Source: Candidatus Melainabacteria bacterium
GTDB lineage: Bacteria; Cyanobacteriota; Vampirovibrionia; Obscuribacterales; JAKAZS01
Assembly (NCBI GenBank): GCA_027371815.1
Contig: DAHXLC010000083.1
Span: forward strand, 1-37,489
Reading direction: 5' to 3'
DNA length: 37,489 nucleotides
Both the position numbers and the translations under genes were made by a program. This document shows positions 10,021 through 18,304 of the stretch, piece after piece (the stretch's first letter is position 1; every line of letters begins with the position of its first letter). The notes below the pieces were generated by a model. It was given only the letters and a program-made list of their open reading frames with translations, ran no database searches and was not told where the DNA came from.

Positions 10021-11436
10021 TTATTTAGATATAATAAATTCATCAATTATTTGGTCGCTAGCAGTTACCTGCTTAATTTTTAAACTGTTAGCCGTTTCTT
10101 CTACAAGCGTAAATGAATAATCATTACCTAAATATATATTGGTAAATTCTTCTTGATTATCTTTAAATACTTTAGGATTGTATAATGGTGCGCCACCACT
10201 ACCAGTAACTAAATAAATTACCCCCTTAGGCTTTGTTTGCTTTTTACCATCATATATTTTATCTAAAATAAATGATGGTTGTTTATTTGTGTTCTCTACG
10301 TTATTAGTATTGAAATTTAACGGATAAGATCTTTGGTAACAATGAGCATGTCCGGTAAAAACCAGATCAACACCGTACTTCTGGAAGATATCACTCAAAC
10401 TTCGCATATGATTTTCTTGATGATGAAAAGGATCACTAGAAAAAGCCGGCTGATGGTAACAGACAAATTTCCATTTACAAGCTTTAGCTTTTAACAAATC
10501 GGTTTCAACGAATTGTCTTAAAACGGGATCTTTCCAGTCCTGATATGGGTTAGCATCGAGAACAAGGATATGAGCATAACCCCAATCAAAAGAATAATTT
10601 GCCATAGCAGGAAATCGATCAAAGGTTGAATTTAAAATTTGTTTTTTCATTTTATTACTACAGGCCACTGACAACCATGGGTTATGTTTTAAGCTGACAC
10701 CATTTAAAGGCTCATCAAAAAAATAAAAATAACCAAGCGCATCTTTATGAATACTTAAATCCGTTTTATAATCGGCACCAGTAAGTGCCATATCATGATT
10801 ACCTAAGGCCGGAAAAAACATAATTGATCTTAATAATGGCGCACCACTAAATATAGAAGGATTGTCACAGTTGTAAACAGGAAAGAATTTTTCCAGGTAT
10901 TCATGAACCAAACCTCGGCGATAAACAATATCACCCGGCATAAGGACAAAATCAACATTACGTTTAAATAAATTATAGGCCAATTCCTTCTGCCCTGGTG
11001 ACCCATAACCAAGATCGCCAAATACCGCAAATTTTGTATTGCCCGTTGAACGTGACTTGGCCTGAGCCTGAAAAATCACGGTCTCATTCTCAACTATTTT
11101 ATAGTCAAATTCTAAATTTGGTTTAACATTCTCAAGCTTACAGAGATATTCATAAAATTCAGCCTTAGCGAAATTACCAATTTGCTTAACGGTTATTTTT
11201 TTTTGTTCTTGCCAATTTAAATTAGCTTGTTTTAAATATATCTTTAGTTTGGGATTAATAGCGTCACTAACAAAAATAAGATCATAGCTTTCTAAAGCTA
11301 AAATATTAGGGTGATTTCCTAATTGCAAATAAGGTTTAACCAGAAAGTTTAATGAAGCCAATGCCTTTACTTGAAAACTACTGGTGGAGAGAACCAGAAA
11401 AATCAAACTCAAGATTAATGACTTGGATTTAGACAT
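10021..11436 (-). CDS. Metallophosphoesterase, purple-acid-phosphatase-like, with signal peptide
   Basis: ORF 471 aa; FAVFGDLGYGSPG, LMPGDIVYRRG, ALGNHDM, CYHQPAFSS, VDLVFTGHAHCYQRSYP. Confidence 0.88.
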   Translation of the reverse strand: MSKSKSLILSLIFLVLSTSSFQVKALASLNFLVKPYLQLGNHPNILALESYDLIFVSDAINPKLKIYLKQANLNWQEQKKITVKQIGNFAKAEFYEYLCKLENVKPNLEFDYKIVENETVIFQAQAKSRSTGNTKFAVFGDLGYGSPGQKELAYNLFKRNVDFVLMPGDIVYRRGLVHEYLEKFFPVYNCDNPSIFSGAPLLRSIMFFPALGNHDMALTGADYKTDLSIHKDALGYFYFFDEPLNGVSLKHNPWLSVACSNKMKKQILNSTFDRFPAMANYSFDWGYAHILVLDANPYQDWKDPVLRQFVETDLLKAKACKWKFVCYHQPAFSSDPFHHQENHMRSLSDIFQKYGVDLVFTGHAHCYQRSYPLNFNTNNVENTNKQPSFILDKIYDGKKQTKPKGVIYLVTGSGGAPLYNPKVFKDNQEEFTNIYLGNDYSFTLVEETANSLKIKQVTASDQIIDEFIISK

Positions 11437-11451
11437 AATAAATTAAAGGAA

Positions 11452-11524
11452 TGCCGAGAGCCGGGATTGAACCGGCGACACAAGGATTTTCAGTCCTCCG
11501 CTCTACCGACTGAGCTACCTCGGC
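11452..11524 (-). tRNA. tRNA-Phe (anticodon GAA), no encoded CCA
   Basis: Reverse complement GCCGAGGTAGCTCAGTCGGTAGAGCGGAGGACTGAAAATCCTTGTGTCGCCGGTTCAATCCCGGCTCTCGGCA folds as a cloverleaf with anticodon loop CTGAAAA. Confidence 0.95.
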
Positions 11525-11644
11525 AAGATAGTACGCATTAATAAAAAATATAACATATAAATTTATTTAAAAATTACTTTTGTCAAATTTATATACAATT
11601 TCTTTATAAATTTATGCTTAAGCCTGATTTTAAATATTTTAACT

Positions 11645-12253
11645 TTAGTGGATTAATTGTCCAATAATTGGCATCGTGCGATTGTAAATTCCCGAAATCC
11701 TTAACCCTTGTTTATCTTTACGCACTAAAACATCAGCTAAGATCTGCTGAACAGTTGGACTTTTAGTGGTCTGGAACAACATATTACCTTGGAAACCCAC
11801 CACTACCGATCCATCAGGATTAATGGCCAAGGCCTTAACATCAGTGGTTTGAAACTGACCAGCATAATGTCCCTGGAGAATTCCATTAGCTAAATCGGCA
11901 GACCAAAAATTAGCATTAAACATACTATTTGCCTCGCTAGTCATCCATTTAGCGGCTTCTTGGTGATTATTTAATGCACTTGAGGCATTATAATCCATCG
12001 AACCAGTTAACCACCATTTCACAAAATCAACCGCTAGCTTTGGCTCCACTTCAAATTGCACCTTATTTGCATCATTTTCACTTTTATTGGAGTTATTTTC
12101 TGATTTACTGTTGTTGTTGTTGTTGTTGTTTTGAGAAACATCGCTATTATTGCCAAACCCCACAAAAATTGTTAATAAACCAATTAACAGTAATCCTAGA
12201 AAAATTTTATCCTGAACGATTTTAGTTAAAGTAGTTTTAAAAATCTCATTCAT
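11645..12253 (-). CDS. Hypothetical single-pass membrane protein with Asn-rich linker
   Basis: ORF 202 aa; TM segment FLGLLLIGLLTIFVGF followed by NNNNNNN linker; no family recognised. Confidence 0.65.
   Translation of the reverse strand: MNEIFKTTLTKIVQDKIFLGLLLIGLLTIFVGFGNNSDVSQNNNNNNNSKSENNSNKSENDANKVQFEVEPKLAVDFVKWWLTGSMDYNASSALNNHQEAAKWMTSEANSMFNANFWSADLANGILQGHYAGQFQTTDVKALAINPDGSVVVGFQGNMLFQTTKSPTVQQILADVLVRKDKQGLRISGIYNRTMPIIGQLIH
12110..12130. repeat. (GTT)7 trinucleotide microsatellite encoding the Asn tract on the minus strand
   Basis: gttgttgttgttgttgttgtt read directly. Confidence 0.9.
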
Positions 12254-12398
12254 AAATGCGCCTCTAGATAAAATTTAAATTATCTTATTTCAGATATTAT
12301 TTATATTTTGTAACAAATAAAAAAAAATGCAAGTATTACAATAGTAATGTTCCCATCAAAAAAGATTAATTTTTTTATTTTTAGCTTACAATTAACCT

Positions 12399-12686
12399 AT
12401 GGATCAAAATAATAATAAGCACAATAATGCTGAAAAAGCAATAAATGATATTACATTTGGCGCTTATACAATTAAATTGCCCAATGATCAAATGTCAGCC
12501 TTACAGTCAATTTGGCTAGAATTAAAGAAATCTTATGGAACGCATTCTCCAGACAAAAGTGCCATGATCCAACAAGCAATTTCAATATGGTTACAACGCT
12601 GGGAATCAGATGATCGTTCACAATTACTTGAAGACTTACTTTTAATGAAGGCTGATAGTAAAAAACGACAATACCGCCGGTATTAA
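12399..12686 (+). CDS. Small hypothetical protein
   Basis: ORF 95 aa; charged, helical-looking C-terminus; no family recognised. Confidence 0.5.
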   Translation: MDQNNNKHNNAEKAINDITFGAYTIKLPNDQMSALQSIWLELKKSYGTHSPDKSAMIQQAISIWLQRWESDDRSQLLEDLLLMKADSKKRQYRRY

Positions 12687-12722
12687 CCATAAAACTGACT
12701 AAAATTGCTAATCTCATTAATT

Positions 12723-12761
12723 AAATTAAGTAAGCCAAAAAAAATTAAGCTTACTTAATTT
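12723..12761. terminator. Probable bidirectional terminator between convergent genes (13-bp perfect stem)
   Basis: 12723-12735 aaattaagtaagc is the reverse complement of 12749-12761 gcttacttaattt; flanked by A/T runs; its right arm overlaps the DedA stop. Confidence 0.6.
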
Positions 12762-13369
12762 TCCGGCTTTAAATGATGATATAAATACCAAGAGCCTAAA
12801 ATAACGCAGGTCAAAACAATGGCTATATCAAATTTATGCCATATAGAAACAAAGGCTTCAAGATTTTCACCAAATTTTATGCCAATATAAGTCAAACAAT
12901 AACACCAAAGCAATGAGCCAACAAAGGTCAAAAGACAAAACATCCCAAAATGAGCTTTTAAAACTCCGGCCGGAAAAGAAATAAAAGTTCTTACAACTGG
13001 TAGCATTCGACAAATAAAAAAAGTCACATCACCAAACTTATCTACCCAAATTTCGGCCAATTTAAGATCTTTTTCCTTGATTAATAAATATTTACCATAT
13101 TTTAATAAAAAAGGTCTTCCACCGTAAAGACCTAAAAGATAGGATGGAATAGAGCCGATTAAACAGCCAAAGGCTCCAGCCAAAGCCGATAAATGAAAAT
13201 TCAATTTGCCTTGCTGAACTAAAAATCCTGCTGTGGGCATAATGGCCTCACTAGGTAAAGGAATATTAGCAGATTCAATTGCCATCATAACAATTACGCC
13301 AAAATAGCCAAAACTTAACACTAATTCTTTAATTGCTAGTAAAATAGGATCTAAAAATTGATGTAGCAA
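12755..13369 (-). CDS. DedA-family membrane protein (SNARE-associated/VTT domain); TTG start at 13369 preferred over ATG at 13411
   Basis: AIESANIPLPSEAIMPTAGFLVQQGKLNF...GSIPSYLLGLYGGRPFLLKYGKYLLI; SD-like GAGAGGAG sits a few nt upstream of TTG(13369). Confidence 0.88.
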   Translation of the reverse strand: MLHQFLDPILLAIKELVLSFGYFGVIVMMAIESANIPLPSEAIMPTAGFLVQQGKLNFHLSALAGAFGCLIGSIPSYLLGLYGGRPFLLKYGKYLLIKEKDLKLAEIWVDKFGDVTFFICRMLPVVRTFISFPAGVLKAHFGMFCLLTFVGSLLWCYCLTYIGIKFGENLEAFVSIWHKFDIAIVLTCVILGSWYLYHHLKPEN

Positions 13370-13370
13370 A

Positions 13371-15335
13371 ATGAAAACTCCTCTCAAAACCAATAAAATC
13401 TCAATTGACAAATTATATTTTACCGTAGTTACAGCAGGACATGTTGATCATGGTAAAACTTCATTAATTGAAAGCTTAACCAATACTAATCCAGATAGAT
13501 TAATTGAAGAACAGTTAAGGTCTATGACTATTGATCTCGGTTATGCACATTATTCAACTAAAGTAACCTATAAAAATTTTGTAAAAGACTTAATTATTGG
13601 CTTTGTTGATGTGCCCGGTCATGATCGATTCTTGCGCAATATGCTTTGTGGCGTTAGCTGTCAGAATACCGCATTATTAGTCGTAGCAGCCAATGAATCA
13701 ATTAAGCCACAAACCATTCAACATGTCAAAATCTTAAACTTACTAGGCTATAAAAATATCCTCACGGTAATTACTAAAGCTGATTTAGTCGATTCACAAA
13801 CTATTGCTAAAGTAAAATTAGCTACTGAAAATTTACTTAAGGAGAATAACTTAAATTCAAATAATATCATTGTTTTTTCAATCTATGACTTAACGACCGT
13901 CAATAATCTTAAAACAGCCCTAGAAACATATGCACAAGAACTTCTGGACAATTTGTTTATGAGCCCTGAATTTAATGCACCAACAGCCTATATGCCAATA
14001 GATCGGATTTTCAATAAAGTTGGGCTGGGAACTATAATTACGGGTAGTTTAATACAAGGTTTTATTGACTACACCCAAACAATTTATATTGAACCTGGCA
14101 ATCTGATTGCCAAAATCAAATCATTACAAAGCTTTAATGAAAACGTCTCGTATGGGTATACTGGTGCCCGATTAGCACTTAACCTCAACCTTAAACAAGG
14201 TAAGGAAAAAGATATTAAACGTGGATCAGTGCTATCAAATCAAAAGCTAGAATCTACGGACAGTTTAATTATTTATCTGACCACACCGCCAAATAGCAAG
14301 TACGAGAAATTAAAAGCCATTTCGGATCTAACTCTTTACCATAACTGTGCTGAACGCCAGGGTAAATGTTTTAAATATAAAACGACTGACAAGCTAATTA
14401 CCAAAATCAAGTTAAACGAAAACATCGTAGCTTTTCCTGGTGATCGCTGTATCGTTAAATTTAAAAATGACGATATCTATGGTGGTATCATAATTTCCAC
14501 TAGTGATTTTATTGATTTTAAATTAATTAGTATGCAAAAACTAGTCAGTCTAATTATGAAAAATGACTATCAAGGATCTGTTTTATTAATTCTTGAACAA
14601 GTGTTATTTATGCCCAAAAGTAATCTAGCTTTTTTTATACCAGCTAATCTCCTAAACGATACCTTAAATAATTTAAATACTGACGATCAACTTAAAATTA
14701 TTGATGATGTAATATTTTTAACTTCTGAATATGAAAATATACTTAAGAAATTAATAAAATTTATTGAGTATAATACAAACCAATCTACAGTCAACAAGGC
14801 TTCTATTGCTAATTATCTTGACAATAATGTCTTTAAAGACATTATTGTCAACACCCAAAATTTAGTAAATAGTTTTATAAATGACTTAATTGCTAAAAAT
14901 TTAATTGAAATCTTTTATGACAACATTAGATTAAAATTTAGCAATAAAGATTTGAGTCTTTCTGATTTAGCTAAACAAATTCTTAAAATATTACATCAAT
15001 TTAAATGCATTGAAATTAAATTTATCGCCAAGGAATTAAATATTGAAAGTCCGCTAATTAAACGGATCCTTAAAGATATGGAAACCGCAGGACATCTATT
15101 CATTATTGATTATGATTACGTTTGCCTAAGTTCAGTAATAGCTAGCGCCCAAACAGTGCTCCTTATGCTTTGGGATAAAAATAAAAACATTACCCCTAAA
15201 GATTTTAAAGAATCGCTAAATGTTACCCGCAAATATGCTCTAGCTTTATTACGATTTTTTGATGACCGCCAAATTACGAGACTGGATGATAAAGGTCGAA
15301 AATTAGTACCAAACCGATTTATTAATTTTACCTAA
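13371..15335 (+). CDS. selB: Selenocysteine-specific elongation factor SelB
   Basis: ORF 654 aa; TAGHVDHGKTSLIESLT, DRLIEEQLRSMTIDLGYA, IIGFVDVPGHDRFLRNML, TKADLVD; C-terminal winged-helix region ending NVTRKYALALLRFFDDRQITRLDDKGRKLV, as in SelB WH4. Confidence 0.87.
   Translation: MKTPLKTNKISIDKLYFTVVTAGHVDHGKTSLIESLTNTNPDRLIEEQLRSMTIDLGYAHYSTKVTYKNFVKDLIIGFVDVPGHDRFLRNMLCGVSCQNTALLVVAANESIKPQTIQHVKILNLLGYKNILTVITKADLVDSQTIAKVKLATENLLKENNLNSNNIIVFSIYDLTTVNNLKTALETYAQELLDNLFMSPEFNAPTAYMPIDRIFNKVGLGTIITGSLIQGFIDYTQTIYIEPGNLIAKIKSLQSFNENVSYGYTGARLALNLNLKQGKEKDIKRGSVLSNQKLESTDSLIIYLTTPPNSKYEKLKAISDLTLYHNCAERQGKCFKYKTTDKLITKIKLNENIVAFPGDRCIVKFKNDDIYGGIIISTSDFIDFKLISMQKLVSLIMKNDYQGSVLLILEQVLFMPKSNLAFFIPANLLNDTLNNLNTDDQLKIIDDVIFLTSEYENILKKLIKFIEYNTNQSTVNKASIANYLDNNVFKDIIVNTQNLVNSFINDLIAKNLIEIFYDNIRLKFSNKDLSLSDLAKQILKILHQFKCIEIKFIAKELNIESPLIKRILKDMETAGHLFIIDYDYVCLSSVIASAQTVLLMLWDKNKNITPKDFKESLNVTRKYALALLRFFDDRQITRLDDKGRKLVPNRFINFT
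14818..14851. repeat. Perfect 34-bp palindrome inside selB
   Basis: TTGACAATAATGTCTTTAAAGACATTATTGTCAA equals its own reverse complement. Confidence 0.97.
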
Positions 15336-15342
15336 TCATAAT

Positions 15343-16752
15343 CTATAGATTTACTATTTCAACTTCGCTTTCAGATTCAGCATTAGAGAAATAATATTTT
15401 ATATTAGTCATAAGATCAATTTGTATCCATTTAAATAACGTATGACGACCTTGATTTTTATGAAGACAATCTAAAACAAATTTATTTCCATAAAGCGGAT
15501 TACCTTCCAGAAAAGACACGTGACCAACATTTTTAAATACCCGCGCAATGCGAACATCAATATAAGGATTCAATTTAAGTAAAGCTTTTTCATTAATTAA
15601 TGGACAATTTTTCAAACCATCATTAGAAATATAGATAGCTGAACTAACCGGAGTAATTCCATCATTTAAAGCATAAGACTGTTTAATTCCATTAATATAA
15701 CTTGCTTGATTATTAACCTTCACATTGGCCATTTCTGAATTTAAATATTTTAAGGCAGAATTAGTATTACCAAATAACAAGGGAATTCGCACCATTAAGA
15801 TATGATAAGGCCAAGTTATAATATTTTCAATTTTTCTTAAGCCTTTGTCTCTTAAATAAGAATTAGAAATATAGCCAGCATAGGTAATAAATTTATCCTT
15901 ACATACTAATGATTCTATATTTATGGCTTTTAGTGTTTGATTGGCTTCACTAACTACACGTAAATCACCTCTTGGACCTAGTGGCACTTTAGCTTTAAAC
16001 TTGCCAACATCAGGAATCAAACTATCCATATTATCCCACTTAAGATCCTGAAGATAATTGGGATGATCCTTAAAATAAATTTTATAGCCAATGGCATTTA
16101 AAGTTTTAGCTGGTGGACAAAGTGGCGTATCATTTAAAGAATACTGGAACCAGTCACTGGAAAATAATGGCGAACCATGAAAAGGACTGCCCATGCTTAA
16201 GACCACATCAACTAACGCTGCCACTATTGAGTCCGTTAAAGCTGCCTGAATTAAATTACCACCCATCGACAAACACATTACGGCAATAGTTTTATTCCCA
16301 AACCGGCGATACACCCTTCGCAATGACTGCTGTAAACGTGGTGTCAAATCACGTATTCGAGCTTTGCTGTTATAACGATATAAATATATTTTATAATGAC
16401 GATTAAAATCAGCATTGGTATGCTTAATAAACTTATCCCAGCGAAAGGCATATTTACCCTCTCCTGAGCCACCATGAATTAGTAAAAGCGGATTACGATT
16501 GCCAATGGGTGTATTATCCCATTGATAAACTTGACCTAAATTGGCCACTTGTCTATAGAACTTTTTGTCTTTCGCTTTAGGCAATAACGGATAATTATAA
16601 TAGGCAAGATTATTTTGACTTGATCTAATTTTATGTACCTTTATATCAAATAAAGCATAAGCATTAGTTTGACTAAAAGTAAAAATTAATAAAGTAATAA
16701 TTTTAGTCAGTTTAAGCAAAATAACTTTTGTTTTAAAACAACTAATCTTCAC
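15343..16752 (-). CDS. Alpha/beta-hydrolase (lipase/esterase-like) with signal peptide
   Basis: ORF 469 aa; NPLLLIHGGSGEG oxyanion-type motif, nucleophile elbow CLSMGG, late His in VGHVSFLEGN. Confidence 0.75.
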   Translation of the reverse strand: MKISCFKTKVILLKLTKIITLLIFTFSQTNAYALFDIKVHKIRSSQNNLAYYNYPLLPKAKDKKFYRQVANLGQVYQWDNTPIGNRNPLLLIHGGSGEGKYAFRWDKFIKHTNADFNRHYKIYLYRYNSKARIRDLTPRLQQSLRRVYRRFGNKTIAVMCLSMGGNLIQAALTDSIVAALVDVVLSMGSPFHGSPLFSSDWFQYSLNDTPLCPPAKTLNAIGYKIYFKDHPNYLQDLKWDNMDSLIPDVGKFKAKVPLGPRGDLRVVSEANQTLKAINIESLVCKDKFITYAGYISNSYLRDKGLRKIENIITWPYHILMVRIPLLFGNTNSALKYLNSEMANVKVNNQASYINGIKQSYALNDGITPVSSAIYISNDGLKNCPLINEKALLKLNPYIDVRIARVFKNVGHVSFLEGNPLYGNKFVLDCLHKNQGRHTLFKWIQIDLMTNIKYYFSNAESESEVEIVNL

Positions 16753-18193
16753 CCTGAGCCTTGGTAAAACTTAAGTCATTGCCAAATTTTTGTAATTTTT
16801 CAACATGCACCCATTTATGCTTAGCTGAAATACTCGTTAATAAATTAGTCAGTCTATGTTCATAGTCGTTTTCATTATCAACAAAAAAGCGACAGAACCA
16901 TAAATCAACGCAGTCAGTAATAGCACCAGAACTTGGATAAACCTTGGTACCACGATTAGAAATAACTTTTAATTTAAAATTACTTCCTTTGGATATTTCT
17001 TCAATACTTTTACCAAGTTCATTAGCACCCAATCCTGATTCAACTAGAACATCAACCCCAACATAAGAGCGATCTTTTAATGTTACACTAATCGGGTTAG
17101 CGTCAACCACAGGCATTTTTAAAGGTTTATAATCTCTTACTTTCCAAGAACTAGCTTGTTTACCAAAGTTTTTAATTATTTCCTGAGTAAAGGCTGTTGT
17201 ACTAGCCGCTCCATTATCACCAACAATGTCACGGGGTAAAACTTTGCCGTCTTCCAAAGTAAAGAGAATGGCATTTTCAATTAGTGACGCTTGCGTAAAC
17301 ATATGTAAATGCCTTAACATCATAACCCCTGAATTAACTACCGCCAGAGGATTAATAACATTTTTACCAGCATATTTAGGAGCCGATCCATGCACAGCTT
17401 CAAAAATAGCCACTTCATTACCAAGATTAGCTGATGGCGCAAAGCCAAGACCGCCAATTAAAGCTGAGCCTAAATCAGAAATAATGTCACCATTCATATT
17501 CGTAGTTACAATTACATCAAATTGTTCCGGTTTCTTGACCATTTGGTGAGCACAATTATCAATAATAATATGGTGACTTTCAATATCAGGATATTCTTTG
17601 GCAATTTCTTCAAAAGTACGTTTTAACATACCTTCAGTAAATTTCATGATATTTGATTTTGTAGCACAATGAACGGTTTTACGTCCCTCGCTGCGGGCGA
17701 ATTCAAAACCTAAACGCACAATTTTTTCACAGCCTTTGTGAGATATGAGTTTTAGACATTGGGCTACTCCTGGAGTTTCCATATGTTCAATACCGGCATA
17801 TAAATCCTCAACATTTTCTCTTACGATAACCAAGTCAATATTTCGGCCACTATAAGGAGTTTTGACACCGGGCAATTCACGAACGGGTCGGATATTACCA
17901 TAGGTTTCAAACAGCTTGCGTAAAGTTACGTTGGCACTTTTTTCACCAAAGCCTACTGGAGTTTCTAAAGGCCCTTTTAAAACTACCCGAGTCTTGTGGA
18001 TAGAATCAATGGTTTCCTGAGGAACGCCTGAAGGTAACCCACTTTTAAAAACATTTAACCCAGCTTCAACCACTTCCCATTCGATCGCAGCTCCAGAAGC
18101 TTCGATAATTTCCTTGGCGCTGTTTGTACATTCTGGTCCAATACCATCACCAGGGATTAGCGTAACTAATTGCTTTTTTGCATCACTTGACAT
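16742..18193 (-). CDS. icd: Isocitrate dehydrogenase, long form with C-terminal extension (Rickettsia/Thermus-like)
   Basis: ORF 483 aa; VTLIPGDGIGPE, NVTLRKLFETYGNIRPVR, VIVRENVEDLYAGIEHM, DNCAHQMVKKPEQFDVIVTTNMNGDIISDL, EAVHGSAPKYAGKNVINP. Confidence 0.92.
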   Translation of the reverse strand: MSSDAKKQLVTLIPGDGIGPECTNSAKEIIEASGAAIEWEVVEAGLNVFKSGLPSGVPQETIDSIHKTRVVLKGPLETPVGFGEKSANVTLRKLFETYGNIRPVRELPGVKTPYSGRNIDLVIVRENVEDLYAGIEHMETPGVAQCLKLISHKGCEKIVRLGFEFARSEGRKTVHCATKSNIMKFTEGMLKRTFEEIAKEYPDIESHHIIIDNCAHQMVKKPEQFDVIVTTNMNGDIISDLGSALIGGLGFAPSANLGNEVAIFEAVHGSAPKYAGKNVINPLAVVNSGVMMLRHLHMFTQASLIENAILFTLEDGKVLPRDIVGDNGAASTTAFTQEIIKNFGKQASSWKVRDYKPLKMPVVDANPISVTLKDRSYVGVDVLVESGLGANELGKSIEEISKGSNFKLKVISNRGTKVYPSSGAITDCVDLWFCRFFVDNENDYEHRLTNLLTSISAKHKWVHVEKLQKFGNDLSFTKAQGED

Positions 18194-18304
18194 GGCGTGT
18201 CTCCTAAAATAAATAACTTTATCGGCAAAACTTCTATATTATTAAATACTCACGATGTAATAATAGAATGTTAGAGTTTTAATTTAAATCATTTTGTAAA
18301 GAAT

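Noticed and set aside
10830-11030. 66-aa minus-strand ORF
   Set aside because: Alternate frame inside the metallophosphoesterase gene.
11974-12225. 83-aa plus-strand ORF with poly-Cys tract
   Set aside because: Antisense reading of the Asn-repeat gene; the Cys run is just the microsatellite in another frame.
12472-12717. 81-aa minus-strand ORF
   Set aside because: Antisense to the 95-aa ORF, no motif or SD.
17226-17549. 107-aa plus-strand ORF
   Set aside because: Antisense to icd.
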